Below, in pieces: positions 6,998-13,219 of a stretch of 18,367 nucleotides of DNA. The stretch comes from RXOA01 sp964547105 (GTDB lineage: Bacteria > Bipolaricaulota > Bipolaricaulia > UBA7950 > UBA9294). The first letter of the stretch is position 1; each line of letters opens with the position of its first letter. Below the pieces are notes generated by a model. The model worked only from the letters and a program-made list of their open reading frames with translations. It had not been told where the DNA came from and did no database searches. The stretch covers positions 1 through 18,367 of the forward strand of contig CAZJLO010000036.1 of NCBI GenBank assembly GCA_964547105.1, read 5' to 3'. The translations under genes were made by a program, and so were the position numbers.

Positions 6998-9160
6998 ATG
7001 TTGGAAACGACGAAGGTGATAGGTGGTGTCATGAACGAACAGACGGACATTCGTAGTCTGTTTGAGCCGAGAGGCGTGGCCGTGATCGGCGCATCCTCCA
7101 ATCCGGCGAAGATCGGCTACAAGATTGTCGAGAACATGATCACGAGCGGCTACCGGGGAGAGATTTACCCGATCAATCCGAAGGGCGGCGAGATTCTCGG
7201 GCGATCTGTGCTGACAAGCGTTGTGGACGCGGCGGGACCGGTCGACATGGCCGTGGTGACAATCCCCGCCCAGTTTGTCTACGGCGCGGCCGAGGAGTGC
7301 GCCAAAGCCGGCGTGAAGAACTTGGTCGTCATCACCTCGGGGTTCTCCGAGGTAGGCGACGTCGAAGAGGAAAAGCGGCTTGTCGAATTCTCCCGCCAGC
7401 ATGGAATGAGGGTTCTCGGACCGAATATCTTCGGGATCTACTCGGCCACGGCGGCGATGGACGCCACGTTCGGTCCGGGCGGGATCCTGCCTGGACATGT
7501 GGCCATTGTGACCCAGAGCGGGGCGCTGGGCATTGCGATGATCGGGAAAACGGCGGCCGAGTCGCTCGGACTGTCGGCGCTGGTCTCGATCGGAAATAAG
7601 TCCGACCTTGATGAGGCCGATGTGCTCAGCTACCTTGCCGAAGATGACGCGACCAAGGTCATCTTGCTGTACATCGAGGGCGTGAAGAACGGCGACAGGC
7701 TGGCGGCGATGCTGAAGGAAATCACCAAGCGCAAGCATGTCGTCGTGATCAAGTCGGGCCGCTCCAAACGCGGGGCGATGGCCGCTGCGTCCCACACGGG
7801 ATCGCTTGCCGGAGCCGACGACATCTTCGACAGTATCATGCGTCAATGCGGGGTGCTTCGCGCGACAAGCGTCCAGGAGGCGTTCAATTGGGCGAGGTTC
7901 CTTGCCGACGCGCCGCTCCCTCCCGGGCCGAACGCGGTCATCATCACCAACGGTGGTGGGATCGGGGTATTGGCCACGGATGCGTGTGAGTTGTACGGCA
8001 TCAACCTCTACGATGATCAGCCGAAACTGCGCGAAACATTCAAAGACGTGATGCCCGATTTCGGATCGTCGAAGAACCCCGTCGATCTCACCGGGCAGGC
8101 GGCGGTTGGCGACTACGCGAAGGCGCTCGAGGCGGTGAGGACGAGCTCCGAAATGCACGCCGGTTTGGCGCTTTACTGCGAGACGGCTCTGTTCGACACG
8201 GAGCAATTCGCGAATCTTCTGCGTCAGCAGTACGCACGGTTTCGCGGCAAGAAGCCGATCGTGTTCTCTCTGTTCGGCGGCGAGAAGATCGAAGCGACGA
8301 CGCAGGCGTTGCGCAAAGAGGGGATTCCCGTATTCGCCGACGTGTACGAGGCGGTTTCCAGCCTTGGGGCACTGTATCGGTCTTGGCGCAACCTGGGCCG
8401 GGAAGACGACGTGCTCGACGAGCCGGGATTTGACGTAGCGGCGATCCGTGCCGTGCTTCAGGAGGCGCGCGCCGATGGGCGGAGTTTCCTCCTCGCCGAC
8501 GAGGCAAGCAGAGTCGCAGCGCTCCTGGGGATCGCGATGCCGCGGTCAACGGTGGCGAAGAACCTCGAAGAAGCCGTCGCCGCGTCGGAAGACATCGGCT
8601 ATCCGGTGGTCATGAAGGTGGTGTCCAAGGACATCATCCACAAGAGCGACGCCGGCGGCGTGGCTCTCGACCTGGAGAACCGCGAAGAAGTGATCGACGC
8701 GTTCCAGGCGGTCATGCGCAGCTGTCGGGCGTACAAGGCCGACGCGGTGATCGAAGGGGTCGAAATCGCGGAGATGGTCAAGGCGGGCGTGGAGACGATC
8801 CTCGGGGCCCGTCAGGATGCATCGTTCGGTCCCACCGTCATGTTCGGGCTGGGAGGAATCTACGTTGAGGTGATGAAGGACGTTGCGTTCCGCGCCGCTC
8901 CCGTTTCCAGCAAGGAAGCTCTGAATATGATCTCCGAGATTCGTTCGTATCCTCTGCTGCTCGGCGTTCGAGGAGAGAAGCGGAAAGATATCGAAAGTGT
9001 CGTGCAGGTGGCCACAACGTTGGGTCACCTTGTCAACGTTTGCCGAGAAATCAGCGACATCGAGGTCAACCCGCTGGTTGTGTACGATCACGGCAGCGGC
9101 GCGAAAGCGCTCGACGTACGTATCCTCCTTGGCGAGGATAAGGGGGTGAGCCCGTCGTGA
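6998..9160 (+). CDS. ADP-forming acyl-CoA synthetase (acetate--CoA ligase, ADP-forming), fused alpha and beta
   Basis: A 720-residue single-chain ACD enzyme that converts acyl-CoA, ADP and phosphate to free acid, CoA and ATP. The N-terminal CoA-binding Rossmann domain starts with PRGVAVIGASSNPAKIG. Ligase-CoA domains follow and include SHTGSLAG, whose H266 fits the phosphohistidine of the alpha subunit. After a linker near residue 470, the ATP-grasp beta part has IIHKSDAGGV, where H548 fits the second phosphate-relay histidine, and ends in SDIEVNPLVV. The substrate acid is not predictable. The start is either 6998 (GAAGGG upstream) or ATG 7031 (AGGTGG upstream, giving MNEQTDIRSLF), and the latter is equally plausible. 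It follows the CoA-transferase by 53 bp and overlaps the next gene by 4 bp. Together they suggest substrate-level phosphorylation from acyl-CoA. Confidence 0.95.
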   Translation: MLETTKVIGGVMNEQTDIRSLFEPRGVAVIGASSNPAKIGYKIVENMITSGYRGEIYPINPKGGEILGRSVLTSVVDAAGPVDMAVVTIPAQFVYGAAEECAKAGVKNLVVITSGFSEVGDVEEEKRLVEFSRQHGMRVLGPNIFGIYSATAAMDATFGPGGILPGHVAIVTQSGALGIAMIGKTAAESLGLSALVSIGNKSDLDEADVLSYLAEDDATKVILLYIEGVKNGDRLAAMLKEITKRKHVVVIKSGRSKRGAMAAASHTGSLAGADDIFDSIMRQCGVLRATSVQEAFNWARFLADAPLPPGPNAVIITNGGGIGVLATDACELYGINLYDDQPKLRETFKDVMPDFGSSKNPVDLTGQAAVGDYAKALEAVRTSSEMHAGLALYCETALFDTEQFANLLRQQYARFRGKKPIVFSLFGGEKIEATTQALRKEGIPVFADVYEAVSSLGALYRSWRNLGREDDVLDEPGFDVAAIRAVLQEARADGRSFLLADEASRVAALLGIAMPRSTVAKNLEEAVAASEDIGYPVVMKVVSKDIIHKSDAGGVALDLENREEVIDAFQAVMRSCRAYKADAVIEGVEIAEMVKAGVETILGARQDASFGPTVMFGLGGIYVEVMKDVAFRAAPVSSKEALNMISEIRSYPLLLGVRGEKRKDIESVVQVATTLGHLVNVCREISDIEVNPLVVYDHGSGAKALDVRILLGEDKGVSPS

Positions 9161-10200
9161 ACTCGTTTATCATCGCATCCACGCGTCACAATGCCGGCAA
9201 GACCAGCCTGCTGGTTGGTCTTGCCAAGGCGACCGAGAAACGGTTCGGGTATGTCAAGCCGCTCGGCGATCGGTTCCTCTACCGCAAGAAACGTCTGTGG
9301 GACTATGATGCCGCCCTGATGGTGTCGTTGTTTGGGATGCCGCTCGAGCCGGAACGAATCAGCATCGGATTCGACCATTCGAAGCTTCGCTACATGTATG
9401 ATCGAAAGACGATTACGGCGGAGATTACGCGGCTGATCGCCGAGATGGGCAAGGGCCGCGACGGCGTGCTGATCGAGTGCGGGGAAGATCTCGCCTATGG
9501 CTCGTCCGTTTATCTCGATCCGCTGACATTGTCCAAAGCGACCGGGTTGCCGGCGGTGCTTGTCGCCGGCGGAACCGAGAACGAGATCGCCGATGATCTC
9601 GCATTCATCAAGCGGTTCGTTGGTTCGGACGAAGCGAATGTGGCCGGGGTCATCGTCAACAAGGTCCTCCAACCCGATGAATTTCGCGCCGACTACCTTC
9701 CGGAAGTGGCCGAACTGGGAATCCGCGTCCTCGGTGTCGTGCCCTACGAGCGGGAGCTGACGACGATGACGGGACACTTCCTTGCCGAGAAGCTTTTCGC
9801 CCGCGTCATCGCCGGCGAGAGCGGCCTCGGTCATCCGGTGCGAAATGTCGTCGTCGGCGCGATGTCGGTGACCGCGGTGATGAACGAAGAGCGGTTCCGC
9901 GAGCCGGACAAGCTTGTCATTACGAGTGGCGATCGGAGCGACATGATCCTCGCCGCGCTGGAAGCGGGGGGGACATCCTGCTTGGTGCTGACCAACAACA
10001 TCGTTCCGCCGTCGAATGTTGTTTCCAAGGCGAACAGCCAAGGGGTTCCCGTGCTTCTTGTTCCCGGAGATACGTATGCAACGGCGATGCAAGTGGATCG
10101 GCTCGTGCCGCTGCTTGCTGCCGAGGACGAGTCCAAGGTCGAGATTCTGGCGAGCTTGGTCCGCGAGAACGTCGATTTGCAGGTATTGGAGACACTGTAG
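9157..10200 (+). CDS. BioD-like P-loop / DRTGG domain protein (N-terminal half of phosphotransacetylase type)
   Basis: A 347-residue protein with two parts. The N-terminal P-loop domain (STRHNAGKTSL, residues 8-18) resembles dethiobiotin synthetase and the non-catalytic N-terminal region of long phosphotransacetylases. The C-terminal DRTGG domain starts at about residue 220, with the motif varied here to GDRSDM (D259) followed by EAGGTSCLVLTNN. No phosphate acetyltransferase catalytic domain is present. Family members are thought to sense nucleotides or CoA metabolites and control acetate metabolism, but this is not firmly shown. The GTG start overlaps the ACD stop codon (GTGA), indicating translational coupling and a shared task. 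A reasonable inference is a regulator or partner of the ACD enzyme. Confidence 0.88.
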   Translation: MNSFIIASTRHNAGKTSLLVGLAKATEKRFGYVKPLGDRFLYRKKRLWDYDAALMVSLFGMPLEPERISIGFDHSKLRYMYDRKTITAEITRLIAEMGKGRDGVLIECGEDLAYGSSVYLDPLTLSKATGLPAVLVAGGTENEIADDLAFIKRFVGSDEANVAGVIVNKVLQPDEFRADYLPEVAELGIRVLGVVPYERELTTMTGHFLAEKLFARVIAGESGLGHPVRNVVVGAMSVTAVMNEERFREPDKLVITSGDRSDMILAALEAGGTSCLVLTNNIVPPSNVVSKANSQGVPVLLVPGDTYATAMQVDRLVPLLAAEDESKVEILASLVRENVDLQVLETL

Positions 10201-10226
10201 ACGCAGGCATCGCGGGCGGAAGGCGC

Positions 10227-10245
10227 AGGATGAGGATTGAGGATG
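10227..10245. repeat. Short imperfect hexanucleotide repeat
   Basis: AGGATG, AGGATT and GAGGATG adjoin in the non-coding gap between the DRTGG gene and the 43-bp tandem repeat. It is similar in unit to repeats at 3535-3552 and 13343-13378. Confidence 0.45.
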
Positions 10246-10262
10246 ACTGTGCTGCTCCGGAC

Positions 10263-10394
10263 TGAGAGGACACGACGTTGACGAAACGAACAGTTGACGT
10301 CGTCGTGAGAGGAGACGACGTTGACGAAACGAACAGTTGACGTCGTCGTGAGAGGAGACGACGTTGACGAAACGAACAGTTGACGTCGTCGTGA
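10263..10394 (+). repeat. 43-bp tandem repeat, three copies, covering a translation start
   Basis: The sequence repeats with an exact period of 43 bp for just over three copies. The only difference I see between the copies is C at 10271 versus G at 10314 and 10357. Each unit holds a ribosome site (GAGAGGA), a TTG start and the first ten codons of the flavoprotein gene. Each unit also holds an 8-bp inverted repeat (GACGACGT / ACGTCGTC, 18-nt loop; 10357-10364 with 10383-10390 in the third copy) and two GTTGACG boxes 16 bp apart. There are no spacers, so it is not a CRISPR array. Confidence 0.95.
10264..10366 (+). promoter_or_regulatory. Triplicated ribosome-binding site and start codon
   Basis: Start codons TTG occur at 10278, 10321 and 10364, each preceded by GAGAGGA with the same spacing. 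Because 43 is not a multiple of 3, the first two starts are out of frame with the flavoprotein. Each encodes a 20-residue peptide beginning MTKRTVDVVVRGDD and stopping at 10338-10340 or 10381-10383. The second mini-ORF ends 17 nt inside the real gene. If used, these upstream starts would lower or couple translation of the main frame. Whether ribosomes use them cannot be told from sequence. Confidence 0.6.
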
Positions 10395-11611
10395 TCGGCG
10401 GTGGACCTTCTGGATTGATGGCGGCAACGACCGCCGCGCATGCCGGCGCGGCGGTCTTGTTGCTTGATCGCCAGGAAGCGGGGGGAGAGAAGCTGCTCCT
10501 CTCCGGCGGCGGGCGCTGCAACCTCTTGCCGGCGGTGGAGGACCTCGAGGCGTTCATCAGCGATGCTCCCCGCCATGTCGTTCGCAAGATTCTGTCGACA
10601 TGGCGGCTTGACGAGGTGCGGGCGTTTCTCGAGAAGCAGGCTCGGATTGCCCTTGTGGAGAAGAAGCGAACCGGGAAGCTTTTCCCCGTTCGCGGCGGAG
10701 GGGACGAGGTCCGGCAGCGTTTGATGGCGATGGCTCGACGGTCGAACGTCGAGCTGCGGATGAAATCCCGTGTGGTCGAAGTGCAGCCGACCAAGAAACT
10801 GCACGTCTACACCGAAAAAGGGGATGAGTTTGTTGCCCGAGCGGTCGTGCTCGCCATGGGAGGTCGATCGTATCCTCGAACCGGCAGCGATGGCAGTGGG
10901 TTCCGCCTTGCCGAAGGGCTGGGCCATTGCCTTGTGACACCGTATCCGGCGCTTGTCGCGTTGCGGAGTGACCAAGTGGAGCATCGTGCCCTGGCCGGGG
11001 TTTCCGTTGATGTCGAGTTGCGGGTTCATGCGGGGGAAGGCGATCGACGCGTTCGTCACCGAACCGAAGGGGCACTTCTGTTTACGCATCGCGGCTACAG
11101 CGGTCCCGCCGTCCTCAACGCCGGACACATCGTGGCGCGAGCGATCGAGCAACACGAGCCGTTCGACGTCCGGGTGTCATGGGGAGGCGCTACGGAAGCG
11201 ACGTGGCGCGAGGTGCTCGCCCGACGCGATCCTGATGTGTACGGAGCGATCAAGGAGCTTCTTCCCGGGCGGCTGACGGAAATGCTCCTGTCGGGCATCT
11301 CCCCGTCCGCCGGCCGTACACCGCTCGATGAGCGGACCACAAGCCGACTGATCAAGCGGCTGGCCGACGATCGATTGTCGATCACGGGCACCTCCGGCTT
11401 TGGGGTGGCGGAAGCGACGGGGGGCGGCGTCCCGCTCGGAGAGATCGACACTCGAAGCTTGGAGAGCTTGGTTTCGCCGGGGGTGTACTTTGCTGGGGAG
11501 CTTCTGGATGTGTTCGGCGCGATCGGCGGCTACAACTTCCTGTGGGCGTTTGTCACCGGAAGGCTTGCCGGGGCGGCGGCGGCAGCGAGGGCAACCATGC
11601 GCCACGCGTGA
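10364..11611 (+). CDS. FAD/NAD(P)-dependent oxidoreductase of the BaiN/YhiN (HI0933) family
   Basis: A 415-residue flavoprotein, full length for the family. The N-terminal FAD-binding dinucleotide fold has GGGPSGLMAA (12-21), followed by the family signature SGGGRCN (47-53). Further marks are LFPVRGGGDEV, GGRSYPRTGSDGSGF (from about 166), and the C-terminal GGYNFLWAFVTGRLAG (from about 388), which closes the FAD site. Family members include BaiN, assigned to bile-acid dehydroxylation in gut clostridia, but most have no known substrate. The TTG start is fixed because the nucleotide-binding strand VDVVVIGGG begins five codons later. The gene starts in the third copy of the 43-bp repeat, 163 bp after the DRTGG gene. 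It may be cotranscribed with that operon, but this is uncertain. Confidence 0.92.
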   Translation: MTKRTVDVVVIGGGPSGLMAATTAAHAGAAVLLLDRQEAGGEKLLLSGGGRCNLLPAVEDLEAFISDAPRHVVRKILSTWRLDEVRAFLEKQARIALVEKKRTGKLFPVRGGGDEVRQRLMAMARRSNVELRMKSRVVEVQPTKKLHVYTEKGDEFVARAVVLAMGGRSYPRTGSDGSGFRLAEGLGHCLVTPYPALVALRSDQVEHRALAGVSVDVELRVHAGEGDRRVRHRTEGALLFTHRGYSGPAVLNAGHIVARAIEQHEPFDVRVSWGGATEATWREVLARRDPDVYGAIKELLPGRLTEMLLSGISPSAGRTPLDERTTSRLIKRLADDRLSITGTSGFGVAEATGGGVPLGEIDTRSLESLVSPGVYFAGELLDVFGAIGGYNFLWAFVTGRLAGAAAAARATMRHA

Positions 11612-11628
11612 TGCTGGGGCAATACAAA

Positions 11629-11667
11629 GCCGGAATTCGTACGGCACTTCTCGGTACGAACCCCGGC
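11629..11667 (-). terminator. Intrinsic terminator of the ribbon-helix-helix gene
   Basis: Arms 11629-11642 and 11654-11667 pair over 14 positions with two central mismatches (GCCGG and TTCGTAC with their complements; 11-nt loop). On the minus strand the stem is followed by TTTGTATT, and it starts 9 nt after the RHH stop codon. It also sits 17 bp after the convergent flavoprotein gene, but the rightward side lacks an immediate U-tract. Confidence 0.65.
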
Positions 11668-11676
11668 ATTCAACGG

Positions 11677-11850
11677 CTACCCTTTCTTTTCTTCGCGTTC
11701 CAAGTACTGAAGAATCGCGTCGACGACCAGGTAGTTGATCGAGCGATCACGGTTTTCGCTCAGCTTGATTAGACGCTCGACCGGCCTGTCTTCCATTTTC
11801 TTCTGTGGAATGTAAATGGAGAGCTTGTCAAGAATCTCCTTCTTAGCCAT
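11677..11850 (-). CDS. Small ribbon-helix-helix DNA-binding protein (CopG/Arc-like)
   Basis: A 57-residue protein. Residues about 10-14 (LSIYI) fit the DNA-contacting beta-strand. Two helices follow, the second in RSINYLVVDAILQYLEREE, which matches the usual RHH pattern. Such proteins dimerise and bind short repeated operators, often their own promoter, and many are antitoxins. No toxin gene is visible on either side, so it is either an orphan regulator or a leftover. The ATG at 11850 is preferred over the GTG at 11859 because GGGGGTG lies 6 nt before it. The gene and its surroundings are visibly richer in A/T than the neighbours. Direct repeats (11875-11893) upstream could be its operator. 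Confidence 0.75.
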   Translation of the reverse strand: MAKKEILDKLSIYIPQKKMEDRPVERLIKLSENRDRSINYLVVDAILQYLEREEKKG

Positions 11851-11874
11851 CGTTTTCACCCCCGTATCCTCAGA

Positions 11875-11893
11875 GATATACCGGCGGGATATA
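11875..11893 (-). promoter_or_regulatory. Candidate operator or promoter of the RHH gene
   Basis: GATATA occurs twice (11875-11880 and 11888-11893) with a 13-bp period, reading TATATC on the minus strand, 25 nt before the RHH start. A TGTG/CACA palindrome follows at 11897-11908. The hexamers could be -10 boxes, RHH operator half-sites, or both. No clear -35 box is seen. Confidence 0.35.
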
Positions 11894-11910
11894 GAATGTG
11901 TTCACACACA

Positions 11911-11966
11911 ATCGCTGGTACGAACTCAAGGATAGGCGTAGATGCGGAGCATACCATACCAGCGAT
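11911..11966. repeat. 10-bp inverted repeat in the RHH-lipoprotein gap
   Basis: ATCGCTGGTA (11911-11920) and its exact complement TACCAGCGAT (11957-11966) flank 36 bp. The gap 11851-12109 holds no convincing gene. This repeat and the TATATC pair are its only clear structure. It could be a looped operator or a long hairpin. Confidence 0.55.
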
Positions 11967-12109
11967 GAGAAAAATCGATGGAAGAAACATGGAAAAGGTG
12001 CAGTCTCGACGTAGTTCGACTAATCACATTCTGCGACAAGCTATCCAATGTCGTGAATCCGTTCTTTTCTGCGCGCGAACAGTCTATCATGAACGATCTG
12101 GAGGTGGCC

Positions 12110-13177
12110 ATGATCAAGACGGAGTTTGGTGGGAAGAATGTACTGGCCGCATTGGTGCTGGTGGCGAGCCTGGCCGTAGGGGGATGCGCGTGGTTCGGAG
12201 GGCCTGATGCGGTGATCGCCGTGGATGTTCTCCAAGGTGTCGTGCCGTTGACGATTACGATGGATGGATCGGCATCGTCTCCGGAGGACGCTGTCATTCG
12301 CTACCGGTGGGACCCGGGAACCGGGGATCCGACGTTTCTTGGTCCGCAATCCACGTACACGTACGAGCACACGGGGATCTATGTACTGACGCTGACGGTG
12401 GAGACGGACGATGGGCGGCAAGCATCGTCCCAGGTGACGATCGAGGTTCAACCGGCTGTCTGGATTGCCGACACAAGCCTGGATCAGGTCTTCAAGCTTG
12501 ACCTTGAGGGCAACGTCATCACCTCGTTCTCCACTCCGAGCAGCGAGCCGACCGGGGTGACGCTGGCGGAAGTGGACGGCAGGGACTGGTTGTTCGTCGC
12601 CTGTCAGGGGGAAGGGAATCAGCGGATCTTTCGCCTCGATCCTCTGTCGGGCACCATCATGGACGAGGTCAGGGCTCCGGCGAATTCGCCGCTGTTCCTC
12701 ACGTACGGACGGGTAGAGCCTAAGCGTGTGTGGCATGTGGATGGGTTGAGCCGGAAGATCTACGCGTTGAACCGGACCAGCCTCCAGCCGTTCGCCTCGT
12801 TCGGCACCAACTACTTCCAGCTCGGCGACAGCCCGTTCCTTTGGGAACCGCAGGGGCTCGATTGGACCGGAGTGGCGAACACGGCCGGCGTGCTGTGGTA
12901 TGTCGAAGGGGAGACGGAGACGCTGTACGAGATCACGATCGTTCCCCGATCCGATATCCTCGCCGGGTTGCAGCTCGATCTCGTCGAAGAAGGTATCGTC
13001 CTCGATCCGGTTCTGTTCCCGATTGCCGGAATCGACTGGGTCGACGATATGCTGTGGGTGGTTCGTCATGACCACCATGAGATCGTGGAAGTCGATCCGG
13101 CAACCGGACGCATGACCGGCAACAAAATCAGTGGATTCCCCGGCGCGGATGTGTCGGGATTGGAGTTTCAGCTTTAG
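12110..13177 (+). CDS. Lipoprotein with a PKD domain and a propeller-like region
   Basis: A 355-residue exported lipoprotein. The N-terminus is MIKTEFGGKN followed by a hydrophobic run ending LAVGGC, so C26 is the likely lipidated cysteine and the protein would be membrane-anchored. Residues about 33-115 form a PKD (immunoglobulin-like) domain with RYRWDPGTGD and YTYEHTGIYVLTLTV. The rest, from about 117, has spaced blade-like motifs such as VWIADTSLDQVFKLDLEGN and LWVVRHDHHEIVEVDPATG, suggesting an incomplete beta-propeller of the NHL/SMP-30 sort. No catalytic residues are clear; binding of glycans or proteins at the surface is possible. The ATG at 12110 has GGAGGTG upstream; longer upstream frames would bury the signal peptide. 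It ends 42 bp before the amidohydrolase. Confidence 0.85.
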   Translation: MIKTEFGGKNVLAALVLVASLAVGGCAWFGGPDAVIAVDVLQGVVPLTITMDGSASSPEDAVIRYRWDPGTGDPTFLGPQSTYTYEHTGIYVLTLTVETDDGRQASSQVTIEVQPAVWIADTSLDQVFKLDLEGNVITSFSTPSSEPTGVTLAEVDGRDWLFVACQGEGNQRIFRLDPLSGTIMDEVRAPANSPLFLTYGRVEPKRVWHVDGLSRKIYALNRTSLQPFASFGTNYFQLGDSPFLWEPQGLDWTGVANTAGVLWYVEGETETLYEITIVPRSDILAGLQLDLVEEGIVLDPVLFPIAGIDWVDDMLWVVRHDHHEIVEVDPATGRMTGNKISGFPGADVSGLEFQL

Positions 13178-13219
13178 TCGTTCCCGAGTTGCGGACGAGG
13201 GGACGAGGGAGCACGCCTG

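Noticed and set aside
6941..8206. Leftward open frame of 421 codons opposite the ACD gene
   Set aside because: Antisense to conserved ACD domains with the catalytic histidine; arises from codon bias.
10263..10394. CRISPR-like array
   Set aside because: The repeats are contiguous with no spacers, only three copies, and include coding sequence; no cas genes in the window.
9088..10794. Leftward open frame of 568 codons with internal peptide repeats
   Set aside because: The repeats are just the 43-bp DNA repeat read backwards, and the frame is antisense to the DRTGG and flavoprotein genes.
11896..12207. Rightward open frame in the RHH-lipoprotein gap
   Set aside because: No ribosome site, no recognisable domain, and it overlaps the well-supported lipoprotein start.
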